A stretch of DNA of 12,172 nt from UBA937 sp031549725 (GTDB taxonomy: Bacteria > Spirochaetota > Spirochaetia > Treponematales > Breznakiellaceae). Under the pieces are notes generated by a model, which was not told the DNA's origin, searched no databases, and saw only the letters and a list, made by a program, of their open reading frames with translations. Location: NCBI GenBank assembly GCA_031549725.1, contig JAVBPH010000084.1, forward strand, positions 1 through 12,172, read 5' to 3'. Position 1 is the stretch's first letter. Every line of letters begins with the position of its first letter. Below are positions 6,470 to 12,172 of the stretch, piece after piece. The position numbers and the translations under genes were made by a program.

Positions 6470-6862
6470 GTGATTAAGAATCTCGGTATTGGAACCGGAA
6501 GAAGAAAGACCTCCGTCGCCAGGGTATATATCCGGGACGGAAGCGGAAAAGTAGTTATTAATGGCAAGGATCTGAATACGTATTTCCCCATGGGCGAACA
6601 TGCCTACATGGTGAGGCAGCCCTTGATGGTTACCTCCAGTGAAAATAAGTATGATATCCTTATCAATGTATATGGCGGAGGCATAAACGGTCAGGCCGGT
6701 GCATGCCGCCATGGTCTTTCCAGGGCGCTGTGCCAGGTGGACCAGGGGAATTATACCTCCCTCCGGAGCAATGGTTTCCTCACCCGGGACCCCCGGATGG
6801 TGGAACGCAAGAAGTACGGCCAGGCCGGTGCCCGCCGCCGCTTCCAGTTCTCCAAGCGTTAG
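6470..6862 (+). CDS. rpsI: 30S ribosomal protein S9
   Basis: Small-subunit protein whose C-terminal tail reaches the P-site tRNA. 130 residues, the usual length. The N-terminal GTGRRKTSVARV (8-19), the S9 signature GGGINGQAGACRHGLSRAL (69-87), and the C-terminal RKKYGQAGARRRFQFSKR ending in the conserved SKR are intact. It starts with GTG at 6470, chosen because AGAGGTGG (6458-6465) is correctly spaced and the protein aligns from this residue. Co-transcribed with rplM. Confidence 0.98.
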   Translation: MIKNLGIGTGRRKTSVARVYIRDGSGKVVINGKDLNTYFPMGEHAYMVRQPLMVTSSENKYDILINVYGGGINGQAGACRHGLSRALCQVDQGNYTSLRSNGFLTRDPRMVERKKYGQAGARRRFQFSKR

Positions 6863-6885
6863 TATTTTATCAGGAACCGTTGTCA

Positions 6886-7500
6886 ATGACGGTGGTTTCA
6901 CTCAAAACAGGAACCGATCCGGATGTGCTGCGTATAGGGCTTTCGGACGGTTCTTTGTTTTCTCTGCGCCTTTCTTATCTGCACAATTCACATCAGGATA
7001 GTTCCCTTTATATAATAGATAATCCGATAACCGATGAACATGCGGAGGACCTCCGGGCTGCTGCGGGATGTTACCGGTGCGAACGGGCCGCATTGCAGCT
7101 GGTTGCCCGGGCGGAGCAGAGCAGTTTGGGTATTAAGCAAAAGCTTGAAAAGAGGGGGCAGCCCCCGGAATATATCGGGCAGGTCCTGGATCGGCTTACC
7201 ACTCTTGAGATTATTGATGATGCCCGCTACTCTGAACGCTGGCTGGCCAGCCGGGTCAATCAGCTGAACGGCAGTCCTCTCCGGCTGCTGTTTGGGCTCT
7301 GCAGCCGGGGCATAAACCGGGATATTGCTTCCAGGGCGGTTAAGTCGGCCCTCACCCCGGATACGGAGTATGAACTGATGCAGTCCTATATCAGGAAAAA
7401 ACGCCTTAGCCGGGATGATGTTTTCCTGTTTAAAAGAAAACTTCAGTCCGAAGGATTTTCAAAGGCATCGATCAACAGGCTGCTAGAAAATGGTGATTAA
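6886..7500 (+). CDS. recX: RecX family regulatory protein
   Basis: RecX modulates RecA filaments during recombination and SOS response. With the ATG at 6886 (AGGA at 6872-6875) the protein is 204 residues; the frame is open further upstream but there overlaps rpsI and reads as proline-rich nonsense, so that extension is rejected. After about 65 residues of variable N-terminus, helical repeats follow: ALQLVARAEQSSLGIKQKLEKRG (69-91), then LEIIDDARYSERWLASRV (107-124), which is the RecX hallmark 'IDD..YA..W...R', then LLFGLCSRGINRDIASRAV (134-152), and a final repeat (165-203). It lies 23 bases after rpsI and is probably co-transcribed. recA is not in this window. Confidence 0.88.
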   Translation: MTVVSLKTGTDPDVLRIGLSDGSLFSLRLSYLHNSHQDSSLYIIDNPITDEHAEDLRAAAGCYRCERAALQLVARAEQSSLGIKQKLEKRGQPPEYIGQVLDRLTTLEIIDDARYSERWLASRVNQLNGSPLRLLFGLCSRGINRDIASRAVKSALTPDTEYELMQSYIRKKRLSRDDVFLFKRKLQSEGFSKASINRLLENGD

Positions 7501-7556
7501 CATTTGCATGGTGATGCTGCACTATTTTATGAGGGTTTATAGATGAGGTTTCAGGG

Positions 7557-8027
7557 ATGAAGAAAATAGTTTTATATTTGTTTCTTATATTAGGCGGAAC
7601 TCTCTTTGCCCAGGAAGTACATTTTGCCGAGTGGAATGATTTAAAGCTGGAACTGGAAATCAGGAAAACCGGGAAGGACATCACCGCGGTAGTGGAATGT
7701 ACCAACCTGAGGGATTTTGATGTGTATGTTCCTCTGTTCCTTATTAATATTCTTGAGGAATTCAACGGAAAAATAATGCCGATTAACAACTGGTTTGATA
7801 TAAGAAATAGATGGAACAGGAGAGCCGGGTATAGCGGGATAATGGTGAAACCGGTGTATCCGCCTCCGGTTGATGAATGCGTACTTTTAAAAAAGGGTGA
7901 AAAAATGCGCTTTGAAGTCCCGGGTATAAACAGGTATTATTCATTCCCTTTATTCAGCCGGAACCTAACAATCATGTATGATGGCCCGCTGGGGGAATCC
8001 AATATTGTTGAGTTTTCAAGGTACTAA
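7557..8027 (+). CDS. Small secreted hypothetical protein
   Basis: A 156-residue protein with a clear signal peptide: MKK, a hydrophobic stretch and a cleavage site after Ala18 (LFA/QE). The mature part looks beta-rich, with alternating hydrophobic strands (LKLELEIRKTGKDITAVVEC, 28-47) and an immunoglobulin-like feel around LVLL-type turns, but I recognise no family. Probably periplasmic or outer-membrane associated. The ATG at 7557 has GAGG (7545-7548) eight bases upstream. It begins 56 bases after recX and may be the last gene of the ribosomal operon. A compound repeat begins 8 bases after its stop. Confidence 0.75.
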   Translation: MKKIVLYLFLILGGTLFAQEVHFAEWNDLKLELEIRKTGKDITAVVECTNLRDFDVYVPLFLINILEEFNGKIMPINNWFDIRNRWNRRAGYSGIMVKPVYPPPVDECVLLKKGEKMRFEVPGINRYYSFPLFSRNLTIMYDGPLGESNIVEFSRY

Positions 8028-8035
8028 AGATATAT

Positions 8036-8176
8036 GGGCACCTCTAAAAACTCGGTTAGATTTTTAGAGGCGCCCTGGGAGAAATTTTTATTTCTATATC
8101 CTATAACGAAATAAAAAAGTTTCTCCATGGTACATCTAAGGAAAACTTCTAAAAACTGAAGTTTTTAGAAGTTCCC
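8036..8176 (+). repeat. Compound three-hairpin repeat, copy R3 (diverged stems)
   Basis: Same plan as R1/R2 but in plus orientation and with rewritten stems. Hairpin A has arms 8036-8050 / 8061-8075 (one A-C mismatch) and the conserved CTCGGTTAG in the loop. Hairpin B spans 8078-8126 and is imperfect. ATCTAAGG is at 8134-8141. Hairpin C has arms 8144-8156 / 8161-8173 with loop TGAA. Terminal inverted repeats agree at 15 of 17 bases. ATAT flanks both ends (8032-8035 and 8177-8180). It lies between convergent genes and could end both transcripts. Confidence 0.88.
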
Positions 8177-8210
8177 ATATGCAGAACCGGTGTCGGATTT
8201 CCGGACAAAT

Positions 8211-8975
8211 CTACACTGTAACAAAAACCATGGGATATTCTTCAACAAAATCAAAACCAAGGCTTTGGGCTAGATGCACCGAGGCCGTGTTTTTTGAATT
8301 ACAATCCCATTTGGGTTTGATACCCGCTGAAATACATCTACTAATGAACTTGATGGATAACAGTTTTGCATGACCCTTTCTGCGGTGGTTTTCATCGGTC
8401 CTGATTTCTATTTCTGCTCCCTGGCTGTTTATTCCCGCACTTAAAATCATGCTGATGATTTCCCCGTTTTCCTCAATAAAATATCCGAAACCTTTATCCA
8501 AAAAAACGTTCTGATCATTCCAAAAATTATGGAGAGCTTCATATTTAGTACAAAACCGGTTTATGTTTTCTTCAGTAATCGATTCAATTTTGCAGGGATA
8601 GTCAATATTTCTTAAAGTATTAAATTTGTTCATATTGAATTCAAAATGGAACCGGGGTAGATCCTTGATATCATCGGATATATTTTTCCGTATGCGATCC
8701 TTCCAAATTTTATCTGCCCCAAACCAGAGGAAGTTGCCCTCATTTCTTAATTGTTCTATAACTTCCGCCGCGAAGGATTCGGGACATTCGTCTCCTATAA
8801 GATAAACCCAGCCAAGATGATTAATAATTAATGCCGCCCTGGTCCCGGAAAGATTATCAGCAAATACTTTTCCTTTCATATCTCCCTGCAGAACCGATTC
8901 TAATAGAGGATAATGGGAATTGGTTTTGTTGAGAAGAGAGGTGATCTGATAAAAACTTTTTTCTTCAAGCTGCAT
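8211..8975 (-). CDS. GNAT-family N-acetyltransferase
   Basis: A 254-residue protein with a variable N-terminal half and a C-terminal GNAT domain that uses acetyl-CoA to acetylate an unknown amine. The domain shows GYFIEENGEIISMILSAG (164-181), EIEIRTDENHRRKGHAKLL (188-206) with the acetyl-CoA pyrophosphate loop RRKGHA (198-203), and PKWDCNSKNTASVHLAQSLGF (221-241). This layout, with a 'P.WDC.N..S..LA..LGF' ending, matches the GNAT_acetyltran group that includes the ZmaR zwittermicin-resistance enzyme. Substrate cannot be predicted. The ATG at 8973-8975 has no good ribosome site, so initiation may be weak. It is convergent with the secreted protein across repeat R3. Confidence 0.85.
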   Translation of the reverse strand: MQLEEKSFYQITSLLNKTNSHYPLLESVLQGDMKGKVFADNLSGTRAALIINHLGWVYLIGDECPESFAAEVIEQLRNEGNFLWFGADKIWKDRIRKNISDDIKDLPRFHFEFNMNKFNTLRNIDYPCKIESITEENINRFCTKYEALHNFWNDQNVFLDKGFGYFIEENGEIISMILSAGINSQGAEIEIRTDENHRRKGHAKLLSIKFISRCISAGIKPKWDCNSKNTASVHLAQSLGFDFVEEYPMVFVTV

Positions 8976-9170
8976 AATCGCGCCATTTTTACAGTATCAT
9001 AGTCTATCCTTAAATGCAAATAAATTTTAGGGGAAGACGGGATACTTGCTTTTTAAAACCAGGTATTAGTATGGATGGATACGGGTTTTGAATCTTTTTT
9101 GTTGTTAATTTGGAATCTTTCCGGAAAGGCGGCGGCGGTGTGGATTCACCTGTTATGTGGTTGAAAATCC

Positions 9171-10256
9171 TCAAAACTGCAGTGCATGCGGGGCAAGTTT
9201 TTTCCGGTCTATGCCGGTGCCGGGAATATCCAGGACTTCCCGGGCTACCCGGTTTCCCAGGGCAGCGCATTTCCTGAGGGGCAGACCTTTGATCCAGCCG
9301 GCCAGGAAAGCCGCCGAAAAGGCATCCCCCGCGCCTGTGGATTCCATGGGGATAATCGGGATGGTTTCTTCCCGGTAAACAGCTCCGTTGGCAAAAACCA
9401 CCGCACCCCGGGGCCCCAATTTTACCACTATGATGGGAAAAAGATTATCATCCGTCATGGTTTGAAAAAAAGAAAATAATTCTTCATCATTCCATTTACC
9501 CCGCAAGGGTTTTTTCTTTGATTTCCCCTTATCGTTTGTTGATTCTATATTATTGATGATGTCGCAGAAAACACGGGATTCATCTTCGTTCATGAATAAA
9601 ATCAGGGGATAATCCTGGCAGTATCGTGCAATAGCATGGGCATGCTGTTTTACTATCCCGATGGATCCCACATCAAGGGCAACCGCGGTTCCGAATTTCT
9701 CTGCGGTCTCCAGGAGATGTAATACCAGTTTTTCCCTGCCGAGCATGTAACCATCCAATACTAGGATTTTGGCATTCCTGATAAGTTCCTCGTCTATATC
9801 ATCGGGCCCCAATTCCAGGGCAGCCGAGGGGCTGGCTGCAATTACGGTATTGCCGTCACTTTTCTGCAGGATTACACAGACTCCTGTGGTTTTTTTACCC
9901 TGCTTAAGATAAGGGGTGACCCCCGCATCGGCCATTTCCCTGGCAAACAAAACACCCATGGAATCAATAAGCCCCGGGGATTTTACACCGATGGAACCGA
10001 TAAAAGCGGAGGGCACATTTAAAAAGGATGCGATTTTAGCTACGTTGGAAGCGCCTCCGCCGGCACTCATGCTAGGATTGGGAAGGGTGATAAGAATTTC
10101 GGAAATCTTTTCATAATCCACATGGGATACCGGAGTTTTTAATCCAAGGACCCGGTCAATGTCTTCGTCAACCGATGCAAAAACATCCACCATGGCATTA
10201 CCCACACAAATCAGAACAGGTGATGGGGAATCATTTTTATTTGACGGGGCTTTCAT
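9171..10256 (-). CDS. PfkB-family carbohydrate/nucleoside kinase
   Basis: ATP-dependent kinase of the ribokinase fold. Residues 13-36 form the first strand and hinge (VLICVGNAMVDVFASVDE). The first PfkB signature is SAGGGASNVAK (64-74), the NE motif lies at 223-224, and the second signature STGAGDAFSAAFLAG (306-320) contains the anion hole GAGD with catalytic Asp311. The full domain is present at 361 residues. A lysine-rich insert (about 240-258) is unusual. The group includes adenosine, ribose and fructose kinases, and the substrate cannot be settled from sequence; adenosine-kinase-like is one possibility. I chose ATG 10254-10256, since AAAGG (10265-10269 region) sits six bases before it; an ATG five codons upstream (10271) lacks a ribosome site. 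It lies 110 bases downstream of ackA and may be co-transcribed. Confidence 0.88.
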   Translation of the reverse strand: MKAPSNKNDSPSPVLICVGNAMVDVFASVDEDIDRVLGLKTPVSHVDYEKISEILITLPNPSMSAGGGASNVAKIASFLNVPSAFIGSIGVKSPGLIDSMGVLFAREMADAGVTPYLKQGKKTTGVCVILQKSDGNTVIAASPSAALELGPDDIDEELIRNAKILVLDGYMLGREKLVLHLLETAEKFGTAVALDVGSIGIVKQHAHAIARYCQDYPLILFMNEDESRVFCDIINNIESTNDKGKSKKKPLRGKWNDEELFSFFQTMTDDNLFPIIVVKLGPRGAVVFANGAVYREETIPIIPMESTGAGDAFSAAFLAGWIKGLPLRKCAALGNRVAREVLDIPGTGIDRKKLAPHALQF

Positions 10257-10332
10257 GATCTGCCTTTCCATAAACGCTGGAGTTCACCCGGGGGATTGCC
10301 TTTTGGGGTAGTCTCCAGCACTTCCTCCGACC

Positions 10333-10358
10333 AGAGGGGAGCTGATCCGCTCCCCTCT
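10333..10358 (-). terminator. GC-rich hairpin between ackA and the PfkB kinase
   Basis: A perfect 10-bp stem AGAGGGGAGC / GCTCCCCTCT (10333-10342 and 10349-10358) with a 6-nt loop, just after the ackA stop. On the minus strand it is followed by GGTCGG, not a T-run, so it may only pause polymerase or protect the ackA mRNA 3' end. TTTTGGTTT follows on the plus strand, but no plus-strand gene needs terminating there. Confidence 0.5.
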
Positions 10359-10365
10359 TTTGGTT

Positions 10366-11703
10366 TCATTTTGCCTTGGCAATGATACCTGCTAAATCAG
10401 GATTCTTTTTAAGGTCTTCCTTTAATCCTTCCACCCGGCCTTTGTTGACATAATCCTTGCTCTGGAATGAATAGGTAAAATTGGTATGTACATCATAGGT
10501 TCCGGACATCAGGGCATAGGCATCTTCGGTCATGACCAGTTCTTCATCCGTGGGGATGATGTAGACGGGGATCTTCGATTCAGGAGCAAAAATGCAGGAC
10601 TCGGTATTCCGGGTCCGGGCAAGTTCATTTTTCTTGGGATCATAAACGATACCCAAACTCTGGAGACCTTCCAGAATCTTGCACCGTACAAAGGGGGCAA
10701 ATTCGCCGACCCCTGCGGTAAAGACTAAAGCATCCACATGTCCCAGGGCAGCCATATATGAACCGATATATTTTTTAACCCGGTATGCTTCCATGTCCTG
10801 GGCCAGGGTTGAACGCTTATCACCCTTAAGAACCGCCGCCTGGATATCCCGGCGGTCGGTGAATTCCCCGGTAATACCTAAAAGTCCGGATTTCTTGTTC
10901 AGGGCGGTTTCCATTTCTGAGGCACTCATTCCGGTTTTGCGCATTACATAGAAGGGCATTGCAGGATCGCAGTCCCCGGACCGGGTTCCCATGATCAGAC
11001 CTTCCAGGGGGGTCAGCCCCATGGAGGTATCAAAGGAACAGCCGTTTTTTACAGCGTTAATTGATGAACCGTTGCCCAGGTGGGCGATGATCAGGTTGGT
11101 TTTGAAGGGATCTTTTCCCAGCAGGGCCGCTGCCCTCTTGGCGGTATACAGGAAGGAGGTTCCATGGAATCCATACCGGCGGACCGAATATTTTTCATAC
11201 CATTCATAGGGAACCGCATACAGGAATGATTCGGGGGGCATGGTCTGATGCCAGGCAGTATCCATAACAGCACAATGGGGAACGTTGGGCAGTACTTTCT
11301 GGGCGGCTTCGATTCCCATAATGTTGGCGGGGTTATGCAGAGGACCCAGGTCCCGGACTTCGTTGAAGGCCTTCAGGGCTGCATCATCCACAATTACCGA
11401 TTTGGTGAAACGGTCGCCGCCGTGAAGTACCCGGTGGCCTACGGCTTTGATAATTCCCATGTCGTGGATAACACCGATTTCGGGGTCGGTCAGGGTCTTG
11501 ATTATCAGGGATACCGCTTCGGTATGATCCGGACAGTCGTGTTTGAGGACAAGTTCTTCCTTGCCCTTTGCCCGGTGGGAGATAAAGGAACCGTCCAGGG
11601 TTACCCGTTCAACAATTCCAACAGCTAAAACATCCTTATTATCCCAATCATACACCTGATATTTTGCGGAAGACGAACCGCAATTCAACGTAAGAATAAC
11701 CAT
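10366..11703 (-). CDS. ackA: Acetate kinase
   Basis: Interconverts acetyl phosphate + ADP and acetate + ATP; cytoplasmic, central to fermentative ATP formation and usually paired with phosphotransacetylase (not in this window). All key residues match the well-studied archaeal enzyme by position: Asn7 and Ser10/Ser12 in LNCGSSSAK, Arg91 in GHRVLHGG, Asp148 in MDTAWHQ, His180 in YGFHGTS, Arg241 in GTRSGD. The C-terminal TDEEL (385-389) supplies the metal-ligand Glu. Length is 445 residues; the roughly 45-residue C-terminal tail beyond the usual 400 resembles spirochaete versions. The start ATG at 11701-11703 has GGAGG (11711-11715) seven bases upstream; a TTG one codon earlier is too close to it. 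Confidence 0.97.
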   Translation of the reverse strand: MVILTLNCGSSSAKYQVYDWDNKDVLAVGIVERVTLDGSFISHRAKGKEELVLKHDCPDHTEAVSLIIKTLTDPEIGVIHDMGIIKAVGHRVLHGGDRFTKSVIVDDAALKAFNEVRDLGPLHNPANIMGIEAAQKVLPNVPHCAVMDTAWHQTMPPESFLYAVPYEWYEKYSVRRYGFHGTSFLYTAKRAAALLGKDPFKTNLIIAHLGNGSSINAVKNGCSFDTSMGLTPLEGLIMGTRSGDCDPAMPFYVMRKTGMSASEMETALNKKSGLLGITGEFTDRRDIQAAVLKGDKRSTLAQDMEAYRVKKYIGSYMAALGHVDALVFTAGVGEFAPFVRCKILEGLQSLGIVYDPKKNELARTRNTESCIFAPESKIPVYIIPTDEELVMTEDAYALMSGTYDVHTNFTYSFQSKDYVNKGRVEGLKEDLKKNPDLAGIIAKAK

Positions 11704-11724
11704 CAAAAATCCTCCATAGTTATG

Positions 11725-11752
11725 TTTATACTCTCTTTATTTTGATTGTCTT
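11725..11752 (-). promoter_or_regulatory. Candidate promoter of ackA
   Basis: On the minus strand: AAGACA (11747-11752; four of six matches to TTGACA), 16-bp spacer, TATAAA (11725-11730; five of six). Transcription would start about 15 bases before the ribosome site, a short leader. Other AT-rich -10-like sites exist further upstream. Confidence 0.35.
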
Positions 11753-12033
11753 ACAGACGATTTTATCTGTTTTCATGACAAACACTTATATTTTTGGAAT
11801 TCCCGCCGTTTTATTGTGGGAAAGGGTTAAATTTCAATCTTAGAATTGTGTGAACAAGATATGAAAACGTATTCAATCCTAGTAGGATTCTAGCAAGTTA
11901 GGATTAGCTGATCAAGGGTATCCGAATGGGGTCTCAAGTCCCTTTTTAGCTGCCGTTTTGGGGACAGTCCAGGGACTGTCCCCATGTTAATAATCCAGAA
12001 CCTATACTATAATATAGAATCACTTTATAACCA
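11753..12033. other. Non-coding right-end region
   Basis: No gene is visible between the ackA promoter and the last compound repeat. It contains a small palindrome AATCCTA-G-TAGGATT (11875-11889), the GGGGACAGTCC palindrome annotated separately, and an isolated TATAAT (12008-12013) without a -35 partner. Confidence 0.5.
11959..11984. repeat. REP-like palindrome TGGGGACAGTCC
   Basis: Perfect 12-bp arms TGGGGACAGTCC (11959-11970) and GGACTGTCCCCA (11973-11984) around AG. From general knowledge, GGGGACAG-type palindromes recur in many bacterial genomes near REP-associated transposases. Without a T-tract it is not a terminator. Confidence 0.65.
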
Positions 12034-12172
12034 GAGCCTTTTTCAAAACTCGGTTAGTTTTGAAAAAGGCTTTTGCAGAAAGAATGCTATTTCCTTACCC
12101 ATAAATAAAATAGTATTCTTTCTGCACTTACATCTAAGGTTGCTTTTTCAAAATTTGACATTTTGAAAAAGC
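12034..12172 (+). repeat. Compound three-hairpin repeat, copy R4 (reaches window edge)
   Basis: Plus orientation. Hairpin A has arms 12036-12049 / 12057-12070 (14 bp plus an inner T-A pair) and loop CGGTT. Hairpin B has 18-position arms 12075-12092 / 12108-12125 with one G-T wobble and a sequence unrelated to B in R1/R2. ATCTAAGG is at 12132-12139. Hairpin C has arms 12142-12154 / 12160-12172 with loop TTGAC. The right terminal CTC expected from R1/R2 would lie outside the window. Confidence 0.9.

Noticed and set aside
6703..6885. N-terminal extension of recX into rpsI
   Set aside because: The frame is open but reads as proline/glycine-rich shadow of S9; homology to RecX starts after ATG 6886.
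6401..6901. 166-codon minus-strand frame opposite rpsI
   Set aside because: Exactly antisense to S9, whose codons create the open frame; no motif, no ribosome site.
9010..9270. 86-codon minus-strand frame downstream of and overlapping the PfkB gene
   Set aside because: Its first third is an out-of-frame shadow of the PfkB 3' end; proline-rich, no family likeness.
11248..11628. 126-codon plus-strand frame inside ackA
   Set aside because: Antisense shadow; ackA motifs are intact across it.
12008..12013. Perfect TATAAT as a promoter
   Set aside because: No -35 at suitable distance and no gene downstream inside the window.
11984..12166. 60-codon plus-strand frame at the right end
   Set aside because: It runs through repeat R4, so its residues only reflect hairpin sequence; no ribosome site.

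Overview
The window reads as chromosomal DNA from a spirochaete, most likely Treponema-like. I infer this from a Treponema-style 445-residue acetate kinase, an rplM-rpsI-recX cluster, short secreted orphan proteins and moderate GC. No rRNA or lineage marker is present, so the assignment is tentative. No CRISPR array, tRNA, rRNA or intact insertion sequence was found.

Layout. Positions 1-500 hold the 3' end of a REP-associated (Y1/IS200-like) transposase and eroded DNA. Uridine kinase (udk, minus) follows, then a 390-base gap with a tandem duplication, a TM2-domain membrane protein with a clear terminator, and a large DUF815-type AAA ATPase (plus). Next on the minus strand are a secreted orphan protein and an ARMT1/DUF89-like metal-dependent phosphatase. 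Each of these two has a copy of the same 118-bp compound repeat just upstream. A leader with a long hairpin precedes the plus-strand set rplM-rpsI-recX and a small secreted protein. After another compound repeat, the minus strand carries a GNAT acetyltransferase, a PfkB-family sugar/nucleoside kinase and acetate kinase (ackA). The right end is non-coding, with a REP-like palindrome and a fourth compound repeat that reaches the window edge.

The most interesting object is that compound repeat: four copies (4065-4182, 5423-5540, 8036-8176, 12034-12172). Each is built as hairpin A (loop core CGGTT), a variable hairpin B, a conserved ATCTAAGG box and hairpin C. The outer arms of A and C form terminal inverted repeats. 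In one copy the A and C stem sequences are largely rewritten (CTCTAAAAA instead of TTTTTCAAAA), yet pairing, loop core and box are kept. This suggests selection on structure, or a mobile element whose ends must fold. Two copies have possible 4-bp target duplications. A REP-type transposase fragment in the same window gives a speculative candidate for the mobilising enzyme.

Housekeeping roles are translation (L13, S9), recombination control (RecX), pyrimidine salvage (Udk) and acetate/ATP metabolism (AckA). The rest are orphan or metabolite-repair proteins whose partners cannot be deduced here.
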